A stretch of 64,000 nucleotides of DNA from Thalassia testudinum (taxonomy: Eukaryota > Streptophyta > Magnoliopsida > Alismatales > Hydrocharitaceae), in assembly GCA_037157565.1 (NCBI GenBank), contig JAZHRO010000013.1:35902501-35966500 (forward strand), in the 5' to 3' direction. The position numbers were made by a program, and so were the translations under genes. Shown here piece by piece: positions 21,484 through 32,495 of the stretch; position 1 is the stretch's first letter; the number at the start of each line of letters is the position of its first letter. Below the pieces are notes generated by a model. The model was not told the origin of the DNA. It saw only the letters and a program-made list of their open reading frames with translations, and made no database searches.

Positions 21484-24144
21484 AACGACCTGATTCCCGA
21501 GTCCCTACGAGACACGAGAACCAGACCGACTCGACTAATCCCAAGACCTAGTCGTCCAACGAGGAAGTAACCAAAAGAGCAGTAAAAGAAACCACATTCA
21601 ACATGAAATATAACTAGCAGCAAGAAAATACAGCAGTAAGAAAAAGAACTACTACAGCATGTACCACCACAACAGTAGAACTACATTTATAACATAACAA
21701 GAACTGCGGGTAAAGAAAAGTACAGAGAGTAACAAAAACTACTCACTACAGTAGAACAAAAGGGCACAAAAGAACAGTGGAACTCTACTGGACCCTACTC
21801 GACCCAGCGTCCTCTGCAGCCGCTGACCCTGGCAGCTCAACACCTGGTCCTGAAAAGTAACGAGTATAACACGTTAGCGAAACACTGAGTAGAGTGGCAG
21901 CTAAACTAAAGAAACAGTAAAGTGTACAGTAGCTGTTTTTATTTTCTTACTTCCTTTATTTACGTCTTTCTATTGTTTCACAATTTATCTATTTCTCAGA
22001 TCCGTCACTTGATCTTGAATGTTCCTCGTGGGAACGATCTTGATTGCAGTCTTTTCCGAACAGTAGAAGTAGCACGTGGTGCTCTCCTGGCCGGGAGAGT
22101 CCCCCGTGGTGATCCTACTCTCAGTCAACCACCCCAAGGTCACGGACAGACGTAACGGTGACTACGGCACGCGCGATAAACGCACAGGTAGCTAACCCGC
22201 ACTGGCACGCAGTCAGTCGTTTCCGTTAACGGGTGCGCCCAAAGCACAGCACGGAACCAGTATAGGGAAGATCCCTCTCAGGGGTCCAACCCCTCCACAG
22301 TAACCAAACAGGGGCCTTGCCCCTCCACAGTCCGCGCACCCTCACCTGACTACCCTGCTTTGCCCATTGGGCCTAACAAGTCGGTGTAGGAGGCTAGCAG
22401 AACCCCGGGGCCCGTGGGGTAGCTAGTGCTCTCCCTACACTAGTAGCTCTCCTCGGTACTACGTACACGAGGGCCAGCAATTTGGAACAAAGTGGCCAGA
22501 CCTAACCCCGAGTCCCTGGGGCGGCTGGCTTCGCTCTACACTAAGCAGGTAACAGGTACTTCCCTTGGTACTACGTACCCAAGAGACAGCACACTACCAC
22601 GTCTTTCTTTCTCAGTTCCATTACTTTCTCTTTCCAGGAGTTCTACTCCTAATTCCCCGTAGGGTTCCTGCTCTTTTAACTCAGAACATCTAGGTTTCAC
22701 CTTCCAGTTTCACGTTCTTACAATCCATGTTCTCAATCAGGTTTATTTATTCATAACAGGCAGCTGTTAAATCAAATTACAGGCAGCTATTTATTCCTTT
22801 CCACTTTTCCAAGACTGCAGTATTCATATATTCCACTAGTTTTTCCATCCTAGGATTCATGCCATACCCTAGGATCTATCATACAATCTGGTTTTCCAGC
22901 CCTAGGATTCATGCAACACCCTAGGATCTATCATTCGATCTAGTTTCTCATTCCTAGGATTCATGCAATGTCCTAGGTTCTATTTATGGTTCCATAGTTT
23001 AACAGATTATGCTAATAAACTTAAAAGCCACTCTACCAGCTACAACGGGAGTACTGGGGGCATGGTCGGGAATCCCGCGTGCCTCCGCAACCCCCGAGAT
23101 TGCAATGGAATGTGGTCCTGTCACAAGGATCAAACACAAAGAGTTTCTCAAAATAGTATCTAATCACTGTAGATGGGTAGAAGATTTTATTCTGAAAAGG
23201 ACGCAACTCGAAATGCGGAAAACGGACTCCGAACGGGCCCTAAACGGGTCGAAAACGACGAAACAGTGCAAAATCAGACGTCTGGAACTTCCTCCAGACG
23301 TCTTAAAAATGGGGATCAGATGGTACCTTGTCCTGCGTAGTCTCTCAGACGTCCAGAAGCCTGTGGGGGCGTCTGGCCTAGTTCCCAGATGTCTGATGGT
23401 CACCCCGGACGTCTAGAAGTCGTTCCCGTCGTCTGGCACTGCAGCCAGACGTCTGATTCGCGTTGGATGCGAATCTCAGCCTGCACGTACGGACTCGTCA
23501 CTCAGTACAACGGTCGCAGAAAAGGACGAAGGACGGAAAAGAATAACTTACTTTCCAGATGTCTGGATAGTCCTCCAGACGTCCTCACCGTCGTCTGGTT
23601 GGAAGACCAGACGTCTAATTCTGGAAAAAATTCCAAAATCAGGGCGCGACTCGCCCTCTGTCCGCGATGCACGGCCGTGTCGAGCCTCGTCTGCCTGCTG
23701 CTCGAGCTGCAGCAGGCCTCCCGCGTCACCCCGCGTCTGCTGCTCCCCCCACCGGCCGACTCTAGCAGCCCTGGCAAGCTCGCCCTCATGGCCGAGCGCC
23801 TCCTCCCTCGCGCAGCACTCCTCCCGCACTCACCGCGGCTATCGGTGCCCCCGCTTGCTCGCGCTCGCACTCGCGCAACGGCTGGAAGGAGAGGAGGAAG
23901 GGAGCGGAGGTGATGAGAGTGAGGGAGAGGGCATGGCTTTTTAAAGCCGCGCGGGGAGAGGGAGAGAGAGAGAGAGAGCAGCGCCTGCGGAAGTGAGAGG
24001 GGAAAAGAGCATCTGCAGGTCTGCGCGCGCAGGCACGCAGACGAAACCCACCGTGCCGCAGAAAATAAATCCCAGACATCTGGTCAGACGTCTGGGCCAG
24101 CTCCCAGATGTCTTAAAAGACATTTTGAAGCTGCGGTCGTAACA
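21484..24144 (-). mobile_element. Chromovirus B 5' LTR (lacks its last 3 nt)
   Basis: Reads TGTTACGACCGCAGC leftwards from 24144. Its inner end (about 21484-21500) matches the family's LTR end but breaks off three bases short, fused to protease-proximal internal sequence. Palindromes 23275-24120, hairpin 23617-23640, CCTAGG repeats about 22845-22990. Confidence 0.9.
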
Positions 24145-24149
24145 TTTGG

Positions 24150-26104
24150 GCACAGCACCAGACGATGGAGAGGACCTCCAGACGTCCGGGGTGACAATCG
24201 GACGTCTGGAAACTAAGTCCAGACGATCCAGCGGGCTTCTGGACGTCTGAAGAACTGCGCAGATCATGGTATGGCATGATCGACCTTTTAAGACGTCTGG
24301 AATAAGTTCCAGACATCTGATTTTGGGCAGACTCGTCGTTTTTGACCCGTTTAGGATCCGTTCGAAGTCCGTTTTCCGCATTTCAAATTTCGTTCTTTCC
24401 AGATTTATTTCCTCTACCTGTTTACAGTAATTGTATACTATTCTGAGTAGCTCTTTGTCTTTGATCCTTGTATTAGGACCCTGTTCCATTGCAGCTCTGG
24501 GGGTTGCGGAGGTGCGCGGGATTGCCGACCACGCCCCCAGTACTTCCGATTTTGCGAGTAGAGTGGCCTTTTAATTTAATTATCAAAAATTATACATTTA
24601 TGAAACAATTAATAGAGTCTAAGGCATTGCATGAACCCTAGGGCTGAAGAATTAGATTGAATGATAGATCCTAGGGTATTGCATGAATCCTAGGACTGGA
24701 AAACTAGATTGAATGATAGATCCTAGGATATGGCATGAATCCTAGGACTGAAAAACTAGTTGAATATATATATTGCAGTCTTGGAAAAGTGGAAAGGAAA
24801 CAATAACTGCCTGTAAATTGGTTAACAGCTGCCTGTTATGAATGGATAAATACGGTTGAGAACATGAATTGTATGGATATAAAGCTGGACGGTGAAACCT
24901 AAATTGGTTGAGTTAAAAGAGCATGAACCCTATGTGGAATTAGGAGTAGAACTCCTGGAAAGTGAATGGAATAGAATTGGGGAAGTGAGCTGGCCCTTGA
25001 GTACGGAGTACCAAGGAGAGCAACTGTCCCCCTGTTTAGTGCAGAGCGGAGCTAGCCGCCCCAAGGACCCGGGGTTAGGTCTGGCCACTTTGAACCGACT
25101 TTTGGCCCTCGTGTATACAGTACCGAGGAGAGCTACTAGTGTAGGGAGAGCACTAGCTACCCCACAGGCCCCGTGGTTCTGCTAGCCCTCCTACACCGAC
25201 TTGTTAGGCCCGCTGGGCAAACCAGGGTAGTCAGGTGAGGGTGAGCGGACTGTGGAGGGGCAAGACCCCTGTTTGGTTACTGTGGAGGGGCTGGACCCCT
25301 ATTACTGAGAGGGCTCTGCCCTATACTGGTTCCGTGCTGTGCTTTGGGCGCACCCATTAATGAAAACGACTGACCGCATGCCAGTGCGGGGTAGCTACCC
25401 ATGCATTTATCGCGCGTGCCGTAGTCACCGTTACGTCTGTCAGCGACCTTGGGGTGGTTGACTGAGGGTAGGACCACCACGGGGGACTCTCCCGGCCAGG
25501 AGAGCACCACGTGTTACTTCTACTTTTCGGAAAAGACTGTAATCAAGATCGTTCCCACGAGGAACATTCAAGATCAAGAGAAGGATCTGAGAAATAAATC
25601 AACAGTGAATAAATGGAAAAAATATAAAGAAAGTAAAAATATAACAGCTACTGTCCACTCTACTGCTTCTTCTAGCTTTTAGTTGCCACTCTACTCAGCG
25701 TTTCGCTGACGTGTCACCCTTATTACTTTTCAGGACCAGGTGTTGAGCAGCCAGAGTCGGCGGCTGCAGAGGGCGCTGGGCCTAGTAGAGCCCAGTAGTG
25801 TCACTTGTAGTACCTACTGTACTTTTTTGTTGTTGTTGTGAGTAGTTTCTGTTACCCCCTGTACTCTTTTTATTGTAAGCTTCATGTTTATGTATATGTT
25901 TAGTTCTCTACTGTTGTGGTGGTGTATACTGTAGTATTTCTTTTCTCTACTGCTGTATTTTGTTACTGCCAGTTATATACATGTTGAATGTGATTTATTT
26001 TACTGCTCTTTTGGTTACTTTCTCGTTGGACGACTGGGTCTTGGGGTCAGTCGAGTCGGTCCGATTCTCGTGTCTCGTAGGGATTCGGGAATCGGGTCGT
26101 TACA
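24150..26104 (+). mobile_element. Chromovirus C 5' LTR, second segment
   Basis: Continues the LTR of C after B and its duplicated TTTGG. Matches 31891-33847 throughout: last palindromes (24155-24330), CCTAGG repeats (about 24620-24755) and the terminal GTCGTTACA, immediately before the primer-binding site. Confidence 0.92.
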
Positions 26105-26107
26105 AGA

Positions 26108-26120
26108 TGGTATCAGAGCA
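26108..26120 (+). promoter_or_regulatory. Primer-binding site of chromovirus C
   Basis: TGGTATCAGAGCA, three bases after the LTR, is complementary to the 3' end of plant initiator methionine tRNA, the known minus-strand primer of many gypsy and copia elements. It fixes the LTR end and the element's orientation. Confidence 0.92.
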
Positions 26121-26247
26121 AGGTCGTCCCCAGAAGTGAACCAATTGACTGGAAAATAACAAATTCACGTGTCTGTAATTAGAGTAACCACCACAACGTT
26201 TCTTTTGACATGAGCCCTTAGACTTCTTCGTTAGATATCGTTCCATA

Positions 26248-26287
26248 TTGACGTGTTTCCATTCTGTTTCATGTCTCCTTACAGGAG
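26248..26287 (+). promoter_or_regulatory. Splice-acceptor-like site before gag of C
   Basis: A branch-point-like TTGAC (26248-26252), a pyrimidine-rich tract and CTCCTTACAG ending at 26284 lie directly before GAG-ATG of gag (ATG 26288). It fits the plant 3' splice-site consensus. Together with the LTR donor it would remove the rest of the LTR, the primer site and the leader from a gag mRNA. Confidence 0.45.
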
Positions 26288-27423
26288 ATGCCTCAACAAG
26301 GGACTAGCGAGGCGGGCCGCGGGCGCGGCCAAGGACGAGGTCGGCGAGGTGGGTGGGTTGCGGTCGACGTCTCAATGGACCAACCACTACTCCCAGGCAT
26401 TTAGGCCCAGGACCTCGCCAAGCTGATACGAGACATAGTGCGAGAGGAGCTCCACCCATCGCCCCGACCACCTCTCCCTGGGGATGCGGAGGGGGAGTCC
26501 TCTGTAGGACCACGCGACGGACGCGGTGCTGGACGCGAGGGAGGGGATGGGCCGCCACCGCCCCCACCTTCCTCTGACGCTTCTGTGCACGAGGCTTCCT
26601 TACCTGGAGGTGCACCAACATCCCCACTGCAGCGCCACTTCGAGCTTTTCGAGCAGTTCCGGAAGCTGAAGCCCCCCTCCTTCAAGGGGGATGAGGACCC
26701 GACGGAGGCAGAGGACTGGCTCGAGTAGATCGAGAAGGTTTTCAACACCCTTCGCTCCTCGGTGGAGTGCCGCGTGGCCTTTGCCACGTACCAGCTAAAG
26801 AGTGCGGCACACAGGTGGTGGAGGGCGGTCAGGAGACAGGAGAGGGACGAGCTGACCTGGGACCGATTTGTCACCCTCTTCTGCGAGCAGTACTTTCCCC
26901 GGACGTGGCAGGACCAGAGGAGGTGGGAGTTCCACACTCTCCACCAGGGGACGATGACCGTGAGCGCGTACCGCACGCATTTTCTGGAGCTGTCCCGCTT
27001 CGCAGCGACAGCAGTAGCCACTGAGGAGGAGCGCCTTTGGAGGTTCACCGAGGGGCTCCGGCCTGCGATTCGGGGGTATGTCAAACCCCTGAAGCTGCCT
27101 ACGTTCTCGAGGGTGGTGGAGGCAGCTATGACCTACGAGGAGACCAACCCGTCCGCGTGAGATACTGACAGTGGGCGGAAGAGGCCCTACCAGCCAGACT
27201 TTTCACAGGGCCGGCGAGAGAGGAGACACGTGGCATTCGCAGGAGAGCCGTCACGTTTTGCAGGGCCATCAGTGGCCTTTGGGGCCCTCGGCAGGGGCCA
27301 GTTGCTAGCACCGGACCCCCGCCCAGCTGACAGTAGGGACCCACTGAGGGCGGGAGTCGGGTTCCCCTTTGTTACCAATGTGGCCAGCCGGGCCACATTA
27401 GGAGGGACTGCCCGTCTAGGCTA
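26288..27423 (+). pseudogene. Chromovirus C gag
   Basis: Gag forms the virus-like particle that packages element RNA. The frame opens at ATG 26288 with an Arg/Gly-rich start (GRGRGQGRGR), then a retrotransposon gag domain (LKPPSFKGDEDPTEAEDWLE, then AHRWWRAVRR, then WEFHTLHQGTMTV) and ends in a zinc knuckle, CYQCGQPGHIRRDC, at 27370-27411. In-frame stops at 26402-26404 (TAG), 26726-26728 (TAG) and 27158-27160 (TGA) look like C-to-T changes of glutamine or arginine codons. The knuckle lies in another frame, so a frameshift occurred between about 27340 and 27370. This is the only gag of the family in the window. The start is chosen because it follows the acceptor-like site by 3 nt and precedes all gag homology. 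Confidence 0.88.
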
Positions 27424-28101
27424 GGAGGTCAACAGATGCTTCCCGCGCCGAGCACTAGAGGGCGAGCAGGAGGCCGTGGTTTTCAGGCGCAAGGAGGAGG
27501 ATAGCTGTCACGAGGAGGGTACCGGCCAGCAGCTACCCGTCCGACGCAGAGTGTAGCTACTTTGTCCGCACCTAGGGCTGAGGGGCGTATCAACGCCCTG
27601 ACACACAAGGATGCCAGAGCTTCGGGATCAGTGGTGGCAGCTATGGTTTCAGTTTTCGGTAGACTCGTTTACACACTTCTTGATTCCAACGCTACGCACT
27701 CGTTTGTCACAGCCAGTTTCGCAATTAGTTTGGGGCAGGATTATATGCTGTTAGAGGATCCGTTTGTGATCAGAGGTCCGAGTGGTCAGCTGTTTGTAGC
27801 TGAGGAGGTATACACGGGTTGCGAGGTCCATATTGGGGGACATAGCCTTCCCGCTGACCTGATTATGATACAGATGGAGAACTTTGGCGTAATTCTGGGG
27901 ATGAATTGGCTATCCGCTTACCACGCTTTGGTGGACTATTTTGAGAGGAAGTTGTCTTCTCCATATCGGAGTTTCCTTCTTTCGAGTTCCACGGTCAGCC
28001 AGTGGACGGAGGCTTCAGGTGCATTTCTGCACTTCGGGCGGTGAGACTTTTGAGCCAGGGGTGTGAGGGCTTCCTAGCTTGTGTGGTGGCAGAGCCTAGC
28101 C
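27424..28101 (+). pseudogene. Chromovirus C protease region
   Basis: Retropepsin-like aspartic protease, which cuts the polyprotein. VYTLLDSNATHSF (about 27667-27705) holds the catalytic Asp; the usual DSGA appears as DSNA here, and as DSCA in B. The downstream ILGMNWLSAYH flap-end motif has Asn where B has Asp. The frame of 27562-28044 shifts by one near 28000 into the RT frame. A Gly/Arg-rich linker (27424-27560) follows the zinc knuckle, as expected for a single gag-pol frame. Confidence 0.85.
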
Positions 28102-29470
28102 CTGTGGCAGACATCCAGAGTATCCCGGTGGTCAGAGAGTACCCCGACGTGTTCCCAGACGAGTTGCCAAGACTACCGCCCAAGCGTGAGATCGAGTTTG
28201 AGATCTCACTAGTACTAGGGACCAGCCCCATCTCCACCGCACCATACAGGATGGCACCACTTGAGCTACGAGAGCTCAAGTCTCAGTTGCAGGATCTTTT
28301 GGAGAAAGGCTTTGTGAGGCCCAGTGCGTCTCCCTAGGGAGCCCCGGTATTGTTTGTAAAGAAGAAGGATGGTACCCTACGCCTTTGTGTGGACTACCGA
28401 CAGCTGAATAGGGTCACCATCAAGAACAGATATCCGCTGCCGAGGATCGACTTCTTTGACCAGCTGCGAGGTGCCACGGTATTCTCCAAGATCGACATGA
28501 GGCCTGGATACCACCAGTTGAGGATCAAGGAGGCAGATGTCTCCAAGACAGCTTTCCGCACTCGGTACGGACACTACGAGTTTCTGGTCATGCCGTTTGG
28601 GCTGACCAATGGCCCCGCTGCCTTCATGGACTTGATGAACTGGGTGTTTAGACCGTACTTGGACCAGTTTGTGGTGGTATTCATTGATGATGTGCTCATC
28701 TATTCGTGAGATCAAACGCAGCACTGACAGCACTTGCGGATGGTTCTGGACACACTGAGACGACGTAGGTTGTACGCCAAATACAGCAAGTGCGAGTTCT
28801 GGTTGAGGGAGGCGACCTTCTTAGGTCATGTGATCTCTGGAGATGGCTTGGCAGTGGACCCAGCCAAGGTCGAGGTAGTGCTCAGGTGGGAGAGACCGCG
28901 TACGGTTACTGAGATTCGCAGTTTCCTGGGATTGGCAGGCTACTACAGACGGTTTATCAGGGGCTTTTCACATATTGCACGTCCTATGACACAATTGACC
29001 CGGAAGGACGTGCCCTTCGCTTGGACAGATGCCTGTGAGGCGTGTTTTCAGGAGCTGAAGGAGAGGCTGACTTTGGCTCCCGTGCTCACCATCCCTGACA
29101 GTAGTGGCGGGTTCGTTGTGTACACGGACGCCTCCTTGCAGGGGTTAGGGGGTGTGCTCATGCAGAGGGGTCATGTTGTCACTTACGCTTCGCGGCAACT
29201 GAAGCCCCATGAGCATAGATACCCTACCCACGACCTGGAGCTGGCAGCTGTTGTCTTCGCGCTGAAGACCTGGAGGCACTACTTGTATGGTGAGACCTTC
29301 TAGATTTTCATAGATCACAAGAGCCTCAGATACCTTTTTGATCAGAAGGAGCTCAACATGAGACAGAGATGTTGGTTGAAGCTCCTGAAGGACTATGACT
29401 GCAGCATTTCCTACCACCCGAGAAAGGCCAACGTGGTGGCTGACACCTTGAGCCGGAAGGCGCCCGCACA
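28102..29470 (+). pseudogene. Chromovirus C reverse transcriptase and RNase H
   Basis: The RT holds [34 protein letters not shown] and the catalytic [11 protein letters not shown] (28675-28708). The RNase H has [14 protein letters not shown] with the first catalytic Asp, [19 protein letters not shown] with the Glu, and VADTLSRK at the end. They copy the genomic RNA and degrade the RNA strand. Stops lie near 28335 (TAG), 28707 (TGA), 28725 (TGA) and 29301 (TAG); most are one C-to-T or G-to-A change from the sister copies' codons. One residue is missing near 28451 (RIDFFDQ against RIDDLFDQ in B), an in-frame loss. Confidence 0.9.
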
Positions 29471-31045
29471 CTTGGCCAGTTTACAGGTGCAGAGTTGGAG
29501 CCTTTTGAAGGAGATGGGCAGTTGGCGACCCCTAGAGTTACGGGGGCACTGTGGGGCAGTGACTGTGACACGACAGACGAGGCCAGAGCTGATAGATCGC
29601 ATCATCACAGGACAGATGGCTGACCTGTACTTGCAGTCCTTGCGCGACAGAGAACTGTCAGGAGACCCGGGGGACTTTTCTTTCACAGACCAGGTGTTGC
29701 GCCTGAGGGGACGTTTGTGCGTTCCCAGAGATGAGGAGCTGTTGAGAGAGCTCCTGACTGAGGCACACGGTTCCAGATTCACCATACATCCCGGAAACAC
29801 GAAGATGTACCATGACTTGAGACGCGAGTTTTGGTGGAGGGGAATGAAGCGGGATGTAGGTGAATTCGTGCAGCAGAGTTTAGTGTGCCAGCAGGTGAAA
29901 GCCGAGCATTAGAGACCTATAGGGCCGCTACAACCACTTCCAGTGCCAGAGTGGAAGTGGGAGAGCATCACCATGGACTTGGTGGTGGGCTTACCTGCTA
30001 CCCAGCGAGGACACGACACAGTCTGGGTAATCGTTGATAAATTGACGAAGACGGCGCGTTTCTTGTCGATCCGAGTGACCTTGGGACCAACATAGTTGGC
30101 AGAGAGGTATATCCGCGATGTGGTACGTCTACACGGAGTTCTGCGAGAGATCGTATCTGACTGGGATACCCACTTTACGTCCCAGTTTTGGGCTGAGTTT
30201 CAGCAGGCCCTGGGGACGCGGTTGAGGTTCAGTACAGCTTACCACCCCCAGACGGACGGACAGTCTGAGCGCACGATACAGACATTTGAGGACCTTTTGC
30301 GTGCCTGTGTACTGGACTAGAGGGGCTCTTGGGAGGAGCACTTTCCCCTGGCGAAGTTTGCATATAATAACAGTTATCACTCGAGCATCGGCATGGCACC
30401 CTACGAGACTCTGTACGGACGGAGATGTACAGCACCCTTGAGATGGGTTAAGGTGGGGACCAAGTGGGACGTTGGCCCCAAGCTAATTCGGCAGAGTCAG
30501 GAGGTAGTCAAGCAGATTCACAGGTGACTCCGCATTGTCAGGAGCAGGCAGAAGAGCTACGCGGATCGGAAACGTAAAGAGGTGCAGTTTGAGGTTGGGG
30601 ACCACGTCTTCCTTCGTGATTCACCCATGAAGGGCCTGCAGCGGTTTGGGGTGAGAGGGAAGCTCGCGCCAAGGTTCGTGGGGCCCTTTAAGGTCCTGGA
30701 GCGGGTTGGACCCGTTGCTTACAAGTTTGCCCTCCCTCCTCAGCTTTCTGGTGTGCACGACGTGTTCCACGTGTCCAACCTCAGGAAGTATGTCGCTGAT
30801 CCCAGTCACGTCCTGACCCACGAGAGCGTCGAGGTGGGCGACGACCTGACCTACCTCGAGCGGCCAGTGTAGATTCTGGATAGAGCCGTCCGCAGTCTGA
30901 GACGAAAGCAAGTACCCCTGGTGAAGGTCTTGTGGAGGAGCCAGCGGTACGAGGAGGCTACCTGGGAGCCTAAGGCAGCAATGCGGGAGCGGTACCCGGA
31001 GCTTTTCATGGGTACGTCTTTTCAGATCGGCTTCGGTCCTCTTTG
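29471..31045 (+). pseudogene. Chromovirus C integrase and chromodomain
   Basis: Integrase zinc-binding region ([11 protein letters not shown]; the C-x2-C has lost its first Cys, QQSLVCQQ), catalytic core ([15 protein letters not shown] where A and B have [18 protein letters not shown]), C-terminal GPF region and a chromodomain ending at FGPL-TGA (31043-31045). Stops near 29910, 30092, 30318, 30525 and 30870 interrupt one otherwise continuous frame. CAG-to-TAG, TGG-to-TAG and CGA-to-TGA explain these by comparison with A and B. The loss of a zinc ligand and changes around the core Asp show the protein had ceased to be selected. Confidence 0.9.
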
Positions 31046-31128
31046 AGTTTGTTATGTATATAATGTACTTTCTCGCACCCTAGTTAGCGCAAGTTTCTGG
31101 GACGAAACTTCCTTTGAGTTTGTTATAT
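31041..31128 (+). other. Pol 3' end to LTR junction of C without a polypurine tract
   Basis: CTTTGAGTTTGTTAT at 31041-31055 (containing the pol stop) recurs at 31112-31126, two bases before the LTR. The expected purine-rich plus-strand primer is absent, exactly as in A and B. Confidence 0.75.
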
Positions 31129-31638
31129 TATCACGAGCAGGGCAACAAACGTAGTTTAAGACGTCAGGGAACTGGTCCAGACGTCTGGAACCCTTCCCAG
31201 ACGTTTGGTATTAAATCTTTTCGGTGTACGGGTTCGCGTCTACGCACCTGCGCGCACAGACTGAACCCGCCGCCTTCGTTCTTCTCTTTCTCTCCCTACA
31301 GGCGCCATTTTTCCTCCTTCTCTCTCCCCGCAACTGCCTTATAAAGATGCTTCCCCTCGCCCTCATCCTCACTCCACCGCCTTCTTCTTCTTCTTCTCCC
31401 TGTCTGCGAGAGAGCGCGCGGGCGAGAGCGGCCGCAGCAACTGCTGCGGGTGTGTAGGGAGGAGCCGTTGCGAGGGGAAGAAGGAGCTCGACCGCGAGGG
31501 TGCGAGCTTGCCGGGGCAGCTAGAGCCAGCCAGTGGGAGAGCAGCGAGCGTGGGGTGTCGCGAAGGAGCTGCTGCAGCTTGAGCAGTAGGCGGACGTGGC
31601 ACGGCCGTGCGCTGCGGGCGGAGAGCGAGAAGGGTTCT

Positions 31639-31663
31639 GATTCTAGGAAAATTTCCCAGAATC
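31639..31663. repeat. Conserved LTR inverted repeat (hairpin), C 3' LTR
   Basis: GATTCTAGGAAA and TTTCCCAGAATC pair except at one position. Its placement, followed by AGACGTCTGG, is the same as in A. Confidence 0.75.
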
Positions 31664-32354
31664 AGACGTCTGGACTTACGACCAAACAACACATAAGACA
31701 TCGGGAGGAAGGACTAGACGTCTGACAGGTAGAATAATTGTCATCTTCTCCTTTTTACGCGTGTATGGCCATGCAGCCATTTGCCGTGTTCTTCTGCACC
31801 CCTTCGTGATGAGAGCGAGTGTGTGTGCGTGCAAGAATCGTTCGGGAGGGCGGTAGGGGTCACCATCCCACACCAATCAGACGTCTGGACATAGTACCAG
31901 ACGACGGAGAGGACCTCCAGACGTCCGGGGTGACAATCGGACGTCTGGAAACTAAGTCCAGACGATCCAGCGGGCTTCTGGACATCTAAAGAACTACGCA
32001 GACCAAGGTATGACATGATCGACCTTTTAAGACATCTGGAATAAGTTCCAGACGTCTAATTTTGGGCAGACTCGTCGTTTCTGACCCGTTTAGGGTCCGT
32101 TCGAAGTCCGTTTTCCGCGTTTCAAGTTTCGTTCTTTCCAGATTTATTTCCTCTACCTGTTTACAGTAATTGTATACTGTTCTGAGTAGCTCCTTATCTT
32201 TGATCCTTGTATTAGGACCCCATTCCGTTGCGGCTTTGGGGGTTGCGGAGGTGCGCGGAATTGCCAACCACGCCCCCAGTACTTCCGATTTTGCGGGTAG
32301 AGTGGCCTTTTAATTTAATTATCAAAAATTATACATTTATGAAACAATTAATAG

Positions 32355-32495
32355 AGTCTAGGGCATTGCATGAACCCTAGGGCTGAAGAATTAGATTGAA
32401 TGATAGATCCTAGGGTATTGCATGAATCCTAGGACTGGAAAACTAGATTGAATGATATATCCTAGGATATGGCATGAATCCTAGGACTGGAAAAC
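32355..32495. repeat. CCTAGG tandem repeats in the LTR
   Basis: Three imperfect units of roughly 55-60 bp, each with TCCTAGG..., a GCATGAA core and a second CCTAGG, so each unit contains a small inverted repeat. Equivalent blocks are near 3275-3410, 5010-5150, 16475-16615, 22845-22990 and 24620-24755. E has only one degenerate unit near 12931-12960. Confidence 0.8.

Larger units (their letters stand above)
15114..24144 (-). mobile_element. Chromovirus B, gag-deleted, nested in C
   Basis: Minus-strand element of 9,031 bp: 5' LTR 21484-24144, internal region 17790-21483, 3' LTR 15114-17789. The LTR ends read TGTTACG...GTTACA. The internal region starts within the sequence between the gag zinc knuckle and protease; the last 3 nt of the 5' LTR, the primer site, leader and all of gag are gone. 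An element without a primer site cannot complete reverse transcription itself, so the deletion most likely happened after insertion. Pol is otherwise the least damaged in the window. Confidence 0.92.
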
